Below are positions 55,735 through 64,000 of a stretch of DNA of 64,000 bases, in pieces; the stretch's first letter is position 1, and each line of letters starts with the position of its first letter. The position numbers were made by a program, and so were the translations under genes. Source of the stretch: Dysgonomonas sp. PF1-14 (GTDB lineage Bacteria; Bacteroidota; Bacteroidia; Bacteroidales; Dysgonomonadaceae); assembly GCF_029892965.1 (NCBI RefSeq), contig NZ_JARXWN010000004.1, positions 62,001 through 126,000 of the forward strand, given 5' to 3'. The notes below the pieces were generated by a model. It saw only the letters and a program-made list of their open reading frames with translations, did not search any database and was not told the DNA's origin.

Positions 55735-56760
55735 ATGGGAAATATAAAGAAGTCTGATTCATTAGTTAGAATAGTTGTAATATCAATTATAATCTGTTTA
55801 GTAATATGGAGTGGTGGTTTATTCTTAACACATTGGTTCGCTAATACATTCTTTACTTCGTTAGGGAATGAAAGCATAAACAACCCTGCATTGTTGGGAG
55901 ATAGTTCAGGAGTTGTAAACGCTCTAATTTCAGCTTTTGCTTTTGCGGGTGTTATTGTAGCTATTATCATGCAAAGAAGTGAACTTCGATTACAACGAGA
56001 AGATTTAGAACTCCAACGAGAAGAATTGAAAAATACGACTAAAGAACTATCCTTACAACGGGAAGAATTCGAAATTCAGAATAAGACCTTGCAACTACAA
56101 CGATTTGAAAATACATTTTTTCATATGATGAGCCTGCAACAAGAATTAATAAATAATCTACATTTTACATGTACAGTTTTTGCTCCATACGAAAAAGAAG
56201 TTTCTTTTTATGCTGAGCCTGTAGTAAGAGAAGAAATTATTGATAAAGAAATTGAAGGGAGAGAAAGCTTTTATTTTTTATATGAAAAGGCAATATTAAG
56301 CTTCGGAAATAATCAATATAGGGATGGCTTGAAGAATATTATTTATTGTGTTGTCAAACCAGTGACAGATACATATTTTAGTGACCTCTATTGTAACCTA
56401 AAAGAACCTAAATTATTAGACCATTATTTCAGGCATCTATTTAGTATAATTGCATTTGTAGATACACAAAGCATTTTAGAAGAAAATGAAAAAGGAATAT
56501 ATGTAAATATGATAAGAAATACTTTTTCTCCATATGAGAGTGTCTGGATTTTTTACAATAGCCTCTCAAATAGCAGGGGCTTAGGTGACAAAGCTTTAAT
56601 AGAGAAGTACAGACTCTTATCTACTTTAAGAGAAGAACTATTAGTCAACCGAGGACATAAATATAATTACCATCCATCTGCATATTTAGAAAAAGTTAGA
56701 TTGACAGAAGATATTATTCTGAAATGGCAGAAGGGAAAAGAGGAATATCGTCTTGATTAA
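55735..56760 (+). CDS. PutAbiC-like phage abortive infection protein
   Basis: 341 residues from ATG at 55735 (a TTG two codons earlier is less likely). Two N-terminal helices (about 9-29 and 58-77), a coiled coil with repeats of LQREELxx type (LRLQREDLELQREEL, LSLQREEFEIQNKTLQLQ, about 83-121), then RFENTFFHMMSLQQELINNL, the hallmark of the putative phage abortive infection family (Lactococcus AbiC relatives). A membrane-bound sensor/effector that limits phage is inferred; no test exists here. It follows the replication-like gene in the island. Confidence 0.75.
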   Translation: MGNIKKSDSLVRIVVISIIICLVIWSGGLFLTHWFANTFFTSLGNESINNPALLGDSSGVVNALISAFAFAGVIVAIIMQRSELRLQREDLELQREELKNTTKELSLQREEFEIQNKTLQLQRFENTFFHMMSLQQELINNLHFTCTVFAPYEKEVSFYAEPVVREEIIDKEIEGRESFYFLYEKAILSFGNNQYRDGLKNIIYCVVKPVTDTYFSDLYCNLKEPKLLDHYFRHLFSIIAFVDTQSILEENEKGIYVNMIRNTFSPYESVWIFYNSLSNSRGLGDKALIEKYRLLSTLREELLVNRGHKYNYHPSAYLEKVRLTEDIILKWQKGKEEYRLD

Positions 56761-56846
56761 ATGAATTTTATCGGCTATAAAAATTATCTGTTAATTTAGT
56801 AGCGAAAATATGTTAAATCAATATAGATTTAATTGCTAAAGTTGAT

Positions 56847-57002
56847 ACTCGATCATACAATTTCTACTGTCAGATGAAATTCAACCTCAAAATACATTTT
56901 TTTCTTTCAAATCCCCTCCCCAAAAGCCCTTAGAGGGCGTTTGAAAGAGAAAAATGTTGTCAGATTAGCTGAAACTTATTTTGAGTGTCTGTAAGATCGA
57001 GT
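56847..57002. repeat. 156-bp element with inverted ends
   Basis: Ends ACTCGATCATACA (56847-56859) and TGTAAGATCGAGT (56990-57002) are inverted with 12 of 13 matches. Inside, CATTTTTTTCTTTCAAA (56895-56911) pairs with TTTGAAAGAGAAAAATG (56940-56956). It fills much of the 335-bp gap after the abortive-infection gene. No clear target duplication. Confidence 0.65.
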
Positions 57003-57075
57003 CCCATTTTTTACAATTTAATAGATAGTGTTTTGCGTTTGCCCTATTCTATTTATATCTCATTAGACAACTTTT

Positions 57076-57785
57076 TTACTGGCTGAATGACTTATTTATG
57101 TATTTGTCTGGCTCACTTCTAAGTAGATTGAGCCATTCGGAATACATTTCCTCTGGCATACGCCGATAGCCTGATTTATGAAGCTCGATATATAAAGATT
57201 CCATTTCGGAATGCATATTTTTAATATTTCATTAGTAAAAAGGGCTTCTGGACTTTTCAGGTTTTGGGCTTTCATCAACGAATGGATATAGTGCTTTTGA
57301 GCTTCGGCTTTTGTCAGGATAGCATTTACATTTGTGGGATGGTATTCTAAAACCTTATTACAGCATTTGATAACAAATTCGGGATTGTCTTTACCATATT
57401 TGTGTTGATAGCCCTGCGCTAAATCTACAAGGCAATTGGCTACGGCTTGTTTGTTGCTAAGTGTATCCATATATAAGCCGTTTCGTATAGCATCAATAGT
57501 TACATATCCCGAAGCGATTATCCATGCGTCAATCGGGAATGTCCCGCTTGTTAGTTCCGTATTATACCAGCCTTTATTTTCAGAGAATAATTTAATATAG
57601 ATATGATTAGGTGCAAAGGCTAGATTACAGGGTATATTTAGTTCATCAGCCAGTATTTTGTATAAATAAGGCAATGAATGACAGTTGCCTGTACCCGTTT
57701 CCAATAGTTTAGACACAAGCATCTTTGACCAATCAGATTGACCTAAAGGGTCTTCAAAATCGTAGGTATAGGGGGGTATGTACAT
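57076..57785 (-). pseudogene. transglutaminase-like protein, truncated and frameshifted
   Basis: Frame from 57785 shows the transglutaminase core GTGNCHSLPYLYKI (catalytic Cys) and FAPNHIYIKLF (His). Relatives carry a signal peptide and about 100 more N-terminal residues, absent here; stops lie just upstream. Near the end a short T-run (57218-57222, five bases) is one base too short: in the other frame the reading continues MHSEMESLYIEL, RMPEEMYSEWLNLLRSEPD to TAA at 57076-57078. So it is a remnant, or the shift is a sequencing error. Confidence 0.7.
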
Positions 57786-57809
57786 AAAAATATGATGAAT
57801 CTACGGGAA

Positions 57810-58796
57810 TTAGTGTCGTATCTGTAAGTACTTTACTTTAAATATGGCTGCATGTTTTGTAATTATATCTTTATCCTTACCTATATAAGAAATCAAATTA
57901 CCCTTTGAAAACTCTTTTGCTAGATGTACCAATAGCCTATACTTTTGATTTACTTTCTCGATATCAAATTTTTCATCGTTAAAAGCAACTTCTGTATTCA
58001 AAACGGCATTTTTAAAATACAAAGGAATTTCATCCTTAAGCATCGTATTAATATAATCACATGATTCTTCAAAAGCATTATAGGATAAGTCATTTTTTTC
58101 CTTTTTATGAAAATCAATAAACCATTTGCTCGTTATTTTTCCTTGTCCTTCCCATTGATAATAACTGCCAGACATAGGCAAAGTTATATTTTTAAAATCA
58201 TTTTTTATTGCATTTTGTAACCACTGCCTATATAGCTCGTAAACTTCATCAACTACAGTTTGATTACCATTTAAGTTAATCACTTCGTTTTTATCTGTCA
58301 GTTTGGGTAAAATGGGAGGATAGCCAATCAATAACATTTTGGAAAATGTATAAAGAGCTTCTATTTGAATATTAAACGGTTCAATATAGATTCTACTTAA
58401 GTCTGGAGAATTTATTTTATAAGATTTGCCACTTTTTGTTGTATCGCCCTGAAAACTTAATAATTCTTCCAAAATTTCGATTTTTTGAGAATAAGAATAA
58501 CCTGAAAAAACATCTCTATCTTCAATTAAAGAGCCATATTTTGCCTTTGCAATAGAATCCACATGGGTAACAGCCTTTAATTCCAAACAATATCTACCAT
58601 TTAAAGATACTTTCTTTACAAAATAGTTGTATTCTATGTCTGGTAAATTATTGATTAAAACTTTTGTGGTATCGCCTCTTTCATCCATTAGTTTTAGTAA
58701 AAACTCCCTCTTTAGTGAATCAGCATATTCAGTATTCTGAGAGAAAGCAATCAAAGTAATTACTAATGAAATAATTATAATAATAAAGCGGTGCAT
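57810..58796 (-). CDS. secreted hypothetical protein
   Basis: 328 residues with a signal peptide (MHRFIIIIISLVITLIAFSQ). The mature part is helical and polar, with no domain I know; IKNDFKNITLPMSGSYYQWEGQGKIT near the middle is the most distinctive segment. It shares direction with three other genes of unknown role, 59-183 bp apart, so these may be one transcript or separate ones. Function unknown. Confidence 0.65.
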   Translation of the reverse strand: MHRFIIIIISLVITLIAFSQNTEYADSLKREFLLKLMDERGDTTKVLINNLPDIEYNYFVKKVSLNGRYCLELKAVTHVDSIAKAKYGSLIEDRDVFSGYSYSQKIEILEELLSFQGDTTKSGKSYKINSPDLSRIYIEPFNIQIEALYTFSKMLLIGYPPILPKLTDKNEVINLNGNQTVVDEVYELYRQWLQNAIKNDFKNITLPMSGSYYQWEGQGKITSKWFIDFHKKEKNDLSYNAFEESCDYINTMLKDEIPLYFKNAVLNTEVAFNDEKFDIEKVNQKYRLLVHLAKEFSKGNLISYIGKDKDIITKHAAIFKVKYLQIRH

Positions 58797-58852
58797 ACTT
58801 ATTAATTTTTCTTATATATTCAAAGTCTATAGTAGCAACAAATCCATATTGT

Positions 58853-59923
58853 TTATTGCAGCTCTTCAAGTATCTTCTTTAATCCAGAGTCTGCATCTTC
58901 AGGAATACCATTTCTTGTATAATCAGCAGGAACGGTATATTCTTCAATTAATAACCCGTTAATAATTCTTACATAAGTAATATTATCTATCTTGAACTCA
59001 GTAAAACCGGGTAAAAGTGTATCTTCTTTTTCCTCTCCGTGTTGTATCATATAAATACCGGTGAGCCAGTCTGCGTAAACTTTGATGTTATCAATGCCCG
59101 TTGGAAATAACTCATCCAAAGGCACTTCAAAACGAGTGACTTCATAGAAACCTGTACCAGTCCTTAACCCTACCTGAGCAAGATATACTTTATTTTTTTC
59201 AACAGTCCAGATGCAATCGGGCGCACCACTTTTTTCAAAGTTCTCCCAGTTATAGGGCCACTTCATATGGTCGTTGCCAAAATATCCCAAGATGGGACTG
59301 AATCCCTTACGGGTAATAAATCGGCCACTTTTATCACCATTCGATATTTTATCTTCACTCGATAGCCTGAAATAGTAAGAAATATAATTCTGGTTAAGGT
59401 ACAGCATAGAATATTTACGCATCAATTCATGATTTGTAGTATCTTTCTCTGATAAATTCTGTATTTTCTTAAAATCTTTTTCGGTGATAACCTGTTCATC
59501 TATAACCTCTCCATATCTTATATAAAAATAATATGATTGTTTTTCTGTAGAACATTGGAGGACTCCGCTAAACCAGTCAGCAAGAACTCTTCCTCCCGGA
59601 ATGATTGTATCTGATATTGATTTAATGTCGTATTTTTCAGGTTTGTAAATATCATCTCTTACTTTTATTTCGTTTAAGAGGAATTTGTTGTCCTTTATTT
59701 CCCATGTCGCAATATGTCCTCTATAGTTAGCTGTGCTCAGCATTGTAAATGGATATTTTATATCATTCTGTTGAAAATAGGTTTGCAGTGGGGAAGGATG
59801 TCCCCAACCTGTATACAATGAAATCTTTTTCCCGTTGTATATCAGTTGATCCGGCACTTGTTCTGTTGCGCCGATTATTAATGCGTAAGTGAACAGTAAT
59901 AATATTAAAAGTATTTTTCTCAT
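58853..59923 (-). CDS. secreted protein with an internal two-fold repeat
   Basis: 356 residues with a signal peptide (about 1-19). Residues about 45-123 and 209-291 look like two copies of one unit: each has LxxYF, a following KYPF/KWPY, W-x-[IV]-x-x-[ND]-K, and ends in VxADWxxG (VLADWFSGVL, VYADWLTGIY). No family recognised. The units suggest a duplicated binding domain. Confidence 0.65.
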   Translation of the reverse strand: MRKILLILLLFTYALIIGATEQVPDQLIYNGKKISLYTGWGHPSPLQTYFQQNDIKYPFTMLSTANYRGHIATWEIKDNKFLLNEIKVRDDIYKPEKYDIKSISDTIIPGGRVLADWFSGVLQCSTEKQSYYFYIRYGEVIDEQVITEKDFKKIQNLSEKDTTNHELMRKYSMLYLNQNYISYYFRLSSEDKISNGDKSGRFITRKGFSPILGYFGNDHMKWPYNWENFEKSGAPDCIWTVEKNKVYLAQVGLRTGTGFYEVTRFEVPLDELFPTGIDNIKVYADWLTGIYMIQHGEEKEDTLLPGFTEFKIDNITYVRIINGLLIEEYTVPADYTRNGIPEDADSGLKKILEELQ

Positions 59924-59979
59924 ATTCTTCGTGTTTCAAATAGTATATGTACAAATATATAAATTAAAGTAATGTATTA

Positions 59980-60921
59980 TCACCTTGAAATGTATATCCA
60001 CTCAATATGCTTGCGTTTCAAAAAATCTTTATATTCATCAGAATAATAATCTTCTTCGTTGAAATCAACAGGTTCGAAATTGTGGGGCCCTTCTTGCATC
60101 GCTTGCATCTCTTTTGCAAATTGTTCATATTCTGCCTTCAGTAGCATTAATTTCTGCTTTGTATCAACAGATGCCTTTTGCAGATATTCCTGATATGTAG
60201 ATAATATAATTCCCGAGATATCATCAGGATGGTCTATCCCCTGATTATTGAACCATAATTGTAATCGTGAACCTCCCCATAATCCCCAATTATTGCGTAA
60301 CCACCTTCCCAGACCAAAGTGAAAATCCGCTGTGCTGTCGGCATTCTTTATCATAGACTTTACAGTATCATTGAGTAGCCTGTCCAATGCCGGTAAACAG
60401 TCGTTCAGGTTTTCTGGTATGTAAACTCCGTCTATAGAATCTGCCCGAATGTTATTCTCGTACCGTATTTTACGCTCTTTTGATATAGAGTCATGATATA
60501 ACCGGATTTTATTACATTCTGTATCAATATCGAAATTCCGGTTTAGCAGGTGTCTCTTGTAAGATAATAAAATCAGATAATCCCTATCTTCATAAGAGTC
60601 TATGCCTTTTGTCCTGAAATAACAACATAAACGGCTGGACTCTTGCTCGGCCCATTCACTAAAGACAGATATCCCCATAATACGTTTTAATTCAATATCC
60701 CTTGCATCACTTAACAGCTGCTTCGGTTGTATCCCCAGTATCTTATCCAATTCTTTATTACATTCATATATATTGGATGGAATATAAAATCCATTTTTTG
60801 AAATACTATCATTGAGAACTTCAGAGCAATACCTATTATCAGGTAATAATATATCATCACTTTGGGAGTAGCACATAAATGTTATAGACCACAGGATTAA
60901 TAGAGAAAAGTATCTTTTCAT
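59980..60921 (-). CDS. secreted protein with two DUF6794-like repeats
   Basis: 313 residues, signal peptide about 1-19. Unit one (about 44-127) has GFYIPSNIYECNKELDKIL and FRTKGIDSYEDRDYLI; unit two (about 165-250) has GVYIPENLNDCLPALDRLL, FHFGLGRWLRNNWGLWGG and FNNQGIDHPDDISGIIL. The GLWGG-type centre is the DUF6794 hallmark and is lost in unit one. The family is found in Bacteroidetes accessory regions; immunity-like roles are only speculation. Confidence 0.68.
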   Translation of the reverse strand: MKRYFSLLILWSITFMCYSQSDDILLPDNRYCSEVLNDSISKNGFYIPSNIYECNKELDKILGIQPKQLLSDARDIELKRIMGISVFSEWAEQESSRLCCYFRTKGIDSYEDRDYLILLSYKRHLLNRNFDIDTECNKIRLYHDSISKERKIRYENNIRADSIDGVYIPENLNDCLPALDRLLNDTVKSMIKNADSTADFHFGLGRWLRNNWGLWGGSRLQLWFNNQGIDHPDDISGIILSTYQEYLQKASVDTKQKLMLLKAEYEQFAKEMQAMQEGPHNFEPVDFNEEDYYSDEYKDFLKRKHIEWIYISR

Positions 60922-61057
60922 AATATCAGTATTATAACCTTATAAAGGTATTGAAATCAATCTATAAGTTAGAGGCTATTATCGTCTTATTTCCATAAAA
61001 TATGATTTCTTCTTTTTATGTATATGTGCATTGAATAATACTTCCAAAAACAAAATA

Positions 61058-61065
61058 TATCTTTG
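61058..61065 (+). promoter_or_regulatory. TATCTTTG -7 box of H1-like copy 2
   Basis: TATCTTTG, 27 bp before the ATG at 61093, the same distance as in copy 1. Confidence 0.55.
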
Positions 61066-61092
61066 TGTCTCAAATTTAAAATGAATATACAA

Positions 61093-61266
61093 ATGAAAAA
61101 TCTAGTAGAAAATCTAAATCAGTTAATTGCAGACTTTACAAAAGATGCAGCATTACAAGTTGAAAATGGAAATAAAGCCGCTGGAACTCGTGCTCGTAAA
61201 GCATCTTTAGCAATCGAAAAAGCTTTGAAAGAATTCCGTAAGAAATCTATTGAGGCATCAAAATAA
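61093..61266 (+). CDS. histone H1-like 57-residue protein (copy 2)
   Basis: 57 residues, same length as copy 1: MKNLVENLNQLIADFTKDA, QVENGNKAAGTRARKAS, FRKKSIEASK. I start at 61093 by matching copy 1; an in-frame ATG lies 12 bp upstream. It differs from copy 1 at about a dozen positions. A stable hairpin follows the stop. Confidence 0.85.
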   Translation: MKNLVENLNQLIADFTKDAALQVENGNKAAGTRARKASLAIEKALKEFRKKSIEASK

Positions 61267-61279
61267 TATGTGTTTTTTG

Positions 61280-61307
61280 AAAACGGTATGAACTTTCATA
61301 CCGTTTT
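61280..61307 (+). terminator. terminator of H1-like copy 2
   Basis: Perfect 12-bp stem AAAACGGTATGA/TCATACCGTTTT, loop ACTT, then AATTTTAT. Confidence 0.8.
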
Positions 61308-61344
61308 AATTTTATATTTCCACTAAATGAGAATCACTTCCAAT

Positions 61345-61782
61345 CTATTTAATACCACTTATTGATTTGAGGTATCTAAGGCTTTCTGAATATTTTTGTA
61401 GACGCGTAAAATCATCTTCTGTTATTTTAGGAAGGCGGGATGCATCCATATTATCAGTCAAATCTGCAATTTTAACAGCAGTTGCCACTGAATTCTCGCC
61501 TATCTTTTCAATATAGCCTTCGTAAGGTGTATCCACTTTTCGGGTAAGTATACGAAGAATGAGAACCAGATGTTTAGGAATTCCAGCTTCAACGAGATCT
61601 TCAAAAGTAACAGATGTATCTTCCACAACATCGTGTAACACAGCAACGATACGTTCTTCTGTTGAGGAAACCCGACCCATTACTCTTAAAGGATGAAAGA
61701 TGTATGGCGCTCCGGTTTTATCTGTCTGACCAAAATGAGCATTTACTGCTATCTGAATAGCTTTTTCAAGTATTTCTTGCAT
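61345..61782 (-). CDS. small HD-domain (p)ppGpp hydrolase-like protein
   Basis: 145 residues from ATG at 61782; the longer frame adds a poor hydrophobic start. Family resembles MESH1/SAH hydrolases: AVNAHFGQTDKTGAPYIFHPLRVM, VLHDVVEDTSVTFEDL (HD and ED) and AVKIADLTDNMD near the end. Such enzymes remove the 3'-diphosphate from ppGpp or related nucleotides. No synthetase gene is seen. It sits 92 bp from the integrase. Confidence 0.82.
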   Translation of the reverse strand: MQEILEKAIQIAVNAHFGQTDKTGAPYIFHPLRVMGRVSSTEERIVAVLHDVVEDTSVTFEDLVEAGIPKHLVLILRILTRKVDTPYEGYIEKIGENSVATAVKIADLTDNMDASRLPKITEDDFTRLQKYSESLRYLKSISGIK

Positions 61783-61874
61783 ATGGTAAAGATAATGATT
61801 ATTTAGTTCTGTAATCGTTGATAAATAAAAATACAGCAAGAATAATCTTGCTGTATTCATTAAAATATATTTTG

Positions 61875-63060
61875 TTATAACTTCTTTTTAAGTCTCCGTG
61901 CGAGATTAGCCATGTCATAACTAATTTTCTCATTTATTATGCGTGCATAAATCTGGGTAGTCTGAACGTTGGTATGCCCCAGCATCTTAGAAACAGATTC
62001 TATCGGAACTCCTTTTGATAAAGTTACCGTTGTGGCAAATGTATGACGTGCAAGATGAAAGGATAATGATTTATCAATACCACATAAATTAGCAATCTCC
62101 TTCAGATATTCGTTCATTTTCTGATTGCTCATTATGGGTAAGATTTTATTACTATCTAATTCATCTTTATACTTAGCCAGTATTTTCCTTGGTATTTCAA
62201 GTAGAGGAACATTCACGTTAATATTCGTCTTCTCCCTTTTTGTCATAATCCAAACTTTATTATCAAAACCCAGCTGGATATCTTCCTGTCTCAAATTCTT
62301 TATATCAATATAAGCTAAGCCGGTAAAGCATTGAAAAACGAAAGTATCTCTAACTTTTATTAGTCTATCACTATCTACCTTTTCCTCCAGCTTGCAATTA
62401 AGAATAGCGTTTAGCTCGTACTCCTCCAAATATACAGGATCATTAGATTTACCTTTTTTAGGTCTGAATGTTATATAAGGATCATAAGTACAATAACCTC
62501 TATTGATAGCCTCTCTGATATATCCATGTAATAAGGAGTGTCTTTTATAGGCTGTAGGCTCAGCTAATCCGTTATCTTTCAAATGAGCGTCAAAGTCTAT
62601 TACATTGATATAGGTAAAGTCAGAGAACGTTTTAAAACGTCCGAAACCCTCTATTTGATTTATTAGAGCTTTATTTTGAGCTAATACAGTCATAGACGGA
62701 TTACGTCTCTTTAATTCACTTTGGATAAAGGAAATGACAGATAGAGTATTTTCCTCCGCTTTATTCCACTTATGTACATCCTCAATAGACCTACACTCAT
62801 CCGAAAGAGCGAAAGCCTCTATATCTCTAAATATTTTATCTAGTTGTCCGTTCTTTGCAATCTTATTAGGATGCTGTACTATGTAGCCTCTTTCTCCTTT
62901 ATCTTGCTTAAACTGTTTTGCGGTTACTTCTATGCCGGTAGAAATATATCTTTTTTCTACTGATTGAGTCGTATATGTATAGCTCTATAACTCCCTGTTT
63001 ATTTGAGGTGTTAGCTACTCCTTTTCTATCAAAAACCAGCTTAATTTTTAGACTATCCAT
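61875..63060 (-). pseudogene. tyrosine integrase with one-base frameshift in an A-run
   Basis: ATG at 63060 gives MDSLKIKLVFDRKGVANTSN; the frame stops after the A-run at 62951-62956 (six T on +). One A fewer would join SRKRYISTGIEVTAKQF and continue in frame through the core-binding domain to 61875 (about 395 codons). The catalytic domain has HLARHTFATT and LGHTNVQTTQIYAR with Tyr; TGLAYIDI has Ala where Arg I is expected, as in many Bacteroidetes relatives. It lies 163 bp from the 3' end of ssrA. The shift may be real, programmed, or an error. Confidence 0.85.
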
Positions 63061-63086
63061 TTTTCTACCTGTTTTTCTACCAAAGG

Positions 63087-63094
63087 CAAATATA
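63087..63094 (-). promoter_or_regulatory. TATATTTG -7 box of the integrase
   Basis: CAAATATA on the + strand, 27 bp upstream of the integrase ATG. Confidence 0.5.
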
Positions 63095-63194
63095 GTAGAA
63101 AACTTTAGCTTTTTCTTGCTTTTCGGATATTTTTTGTGCTTTCGATTGCTTTCCTAAGTTATTGAAATAGTAGGATTAATGTATAGAAATGAAA

Positions 63195-63216
63195 AAACCG
63201 CCTTTACAAGCGGTTT
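63195..63216 (-). terminator. terminator of ssrA
   Basis: AAACCGC/GCGGTTT stem, with a run of T (A on +, 63192-63197) on the downstream minus side, 7 bp after the tmRNA end. Confidence 0.7.
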
Positions 63217-63222
63217 AAAAAG

Positions 63223-63618
63223 TGGAGCTGGAGGGAGTTGAACCCTCGTCCAAACAAGGAACTAATCTGCTTTCTACATGCTTATCTTTGCTTTTATTTT
63301 CGTGAATGAGCAAGACCAAAGCCACCAACTCAAACCTTAGCTTCTTTAGTTTCAGATAAGAGCCAAAGCCTCTCCTATCCTATCTCCGATTTGCCTGCAC
63401 CACCTGATCGGCACGCTTCGAAGCCACAGCTTCCGGGTGATGTCTTGTCCCTACACCTGTGCAGGGATTAAGCTAGAATCTACTATACTTCGATTAAGCA
63501 GCAAGAGCGTAATTGTTATTGCCAGTTAAATTTTTGACGTCTGAGATTATAGTGCCAGCCGACTACGCACTGCATGCTTACAAACCACTTCATCTCGCTG
63601 TCAAAGCCAGTCAGCCCC
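63223..63618 (-). ncRNA. ssrA: transfer-messenger RNA (tmRNA)
   Basis: Minus strand. tRNA-like ends GGGGCUG/CAGCUCC with a T arm GAGGGTTCAACTCCCTC; the mRNA-like part encodes a tag ending GNNNYALAA then TAA (resume codon probably GGC), the Bacteroidales form. About 396 nt. It frees stalled ribosomes and marks the unfinished protein for degradation. Its 3' end is a common integration site and an integrase lies next to it. Confidence 0.95.
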
Positions 63619-63677
63619 ATGAATTATCAATATCCAATAAACTTACAAAAGAAGATATTAAATATGATTTTAAGTGA

Positions 63678-63685
63678 CAAAGATA
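63678..63685 (-). promoter_or_regulatory. TATCTTTG -7 box of ssrA
   Basis: CAAAGATA on the + strand, 60 bp upstream of the mature tmRNA 5' end, which would be made by RNase P. Confidence 0.5.
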
Positions 63686-63856
63686 ATCAAATTTTATTTC
63701 CCTGTACTGCTACAATTCAGATTAATTTGTCTAACCCTATTTTCCATATAGATAAAGTTCCCGGAAAAAGATAACAGAAAAGAGAAATTTCATCTGCTCT
63801 TTTCGCTTTTTGTCGTTTTATATCTAACAGGGCAAAATTACTTATGGAAAAATCCA

Positions 63857-63864
63857 TATATTTG
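63857..63864 (+). promoter_or_regulatory. TATATTTG -7 box ahead of the last gene
   Basis: TATATTTG fits TAnnTTTG, 33 bp before the ATG at 63898. Confidence 0.45.
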
Positions 63865-63897
63865 CCTCTAATTACAAAACAACTCAATACACAGAGT

Positions 63898-64000
63898 ATG
63901 ACAATATTCCATTCGCAATTTGAAGAAATCCGAAAACTGATAACCTATGAAGATTTCTCACTCCTTACCAAAAGAGTTATAGACCTCACTTTGGATACAG
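63898..64000 (+). CDS. start of a gene cut by the window edge
   Basis: ATG at 63898 opens a frame that stays open to the edge (34 codons): MTIFHSQFEEIRKLI, LLTKRVIDLTLDT. It has the look of an ABC transporter ATPase N-terminal stretch found in Bacteroidales, but too little is present to be sure. Confidence 0.4.
   Translation, partial: MTIFHSQFEEIRKLITYEDFSLLTKRVIDLTLDT

Noticed and set aside
55382-55762. 126-residue minus-strand ORF
   Set aside because: It is the antisense of the Rep-like gene's C-terminal part and the next promoter; the + frame has the protein-like pattern.
63574-63774. 66-residue + strand ORF over the tmRNA 5' end
   Set aside because: It overlaps ssrA on the other strand and has no protein-like features.

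Overview
The window looks like Bacteroidales chromosome, most likely Dysgonomonas or a close relative. This rests on moderate G+C, promoters of the TAnnTTTG type, a T9SS C-terminal sorting domain, several Bacteroidetes-only families (DUF4301, histone H1-like 57-residue protein, YfhO, paired C-terminal-anchor protein) and a tmRNA tag ending in NNNYALAA. No 16S is present, so the genus is inference.

Layout. 1-5.7 kb: end of a secreted thioredoxin-like gene, aminopeptidase P, bactofilin, folB, a SpoU methyltransferase, DUF4301. 5.8-8.8 kb: a large T9SS cargo with a small membrane partner. 9-13 kb: secreted glutathione peroxidase, TauE/DUF1634 pair, two tandem M28 peptidases. 13-21.3 kb: dprA-lolD, ugd and glf, purL. 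21.4-29 kb: membrane protein, two 4HBT thioesterases flanking a lipase-like hydrolase, histidine phosphatase, nuclease, serine acetyltransferase, glutamate dehydrogenase. 29.2-35.4 kb: a surface-glycan operon with wecD-like and wecE-like genes, implying a Fuc4NAc-type sugar. 35.5-36.4 kb: tRNA-Ser and a ruined integrase. 36.5-53.1 kb: prenyl synthase, tatD, mtgA, a beta-eliminating lyase whose residues say tyrosine phenol-lyase rather than tryptophanase, nuclease/phosphatase family protein, nitroreductase, HAD, methyltransferase, YfhO, glycosyltransferase, queG and two tRNAs.

53.1-63.2 kb is an accessory island lying between a tRNA-Gly/tRNA-Leu pair and ssrA (tmRNA). It holds an excisionase-like HTH gene, a replication-protein-like gene split by an in-frame amber codon, a PutAbiC-type abortive-infection candidate with its own promoter, several secreted proteins of unknown role (one with two DUF6794-like repeats), a second H1-like gene, a small MESH1-like alarmone hydrolase and a tyrosine integrase broken by one extra A. 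It is the most interesting part of the window and appears to be partly decaying.

Several noncoding repeats stand out: a 470-bp G+C-rich element with imperfect inverted ends (40.7-41.2 kb), a 156-bp element with 12/13 matching inverted ends (56.8-57.0 kb), a REP/BIME-like palindrome cluster (49.4 kb) and an intergenic block shared between 24.6 and 50.4 kb. No CRISPR array, rRNA operon or intact insertion sequence was seen.
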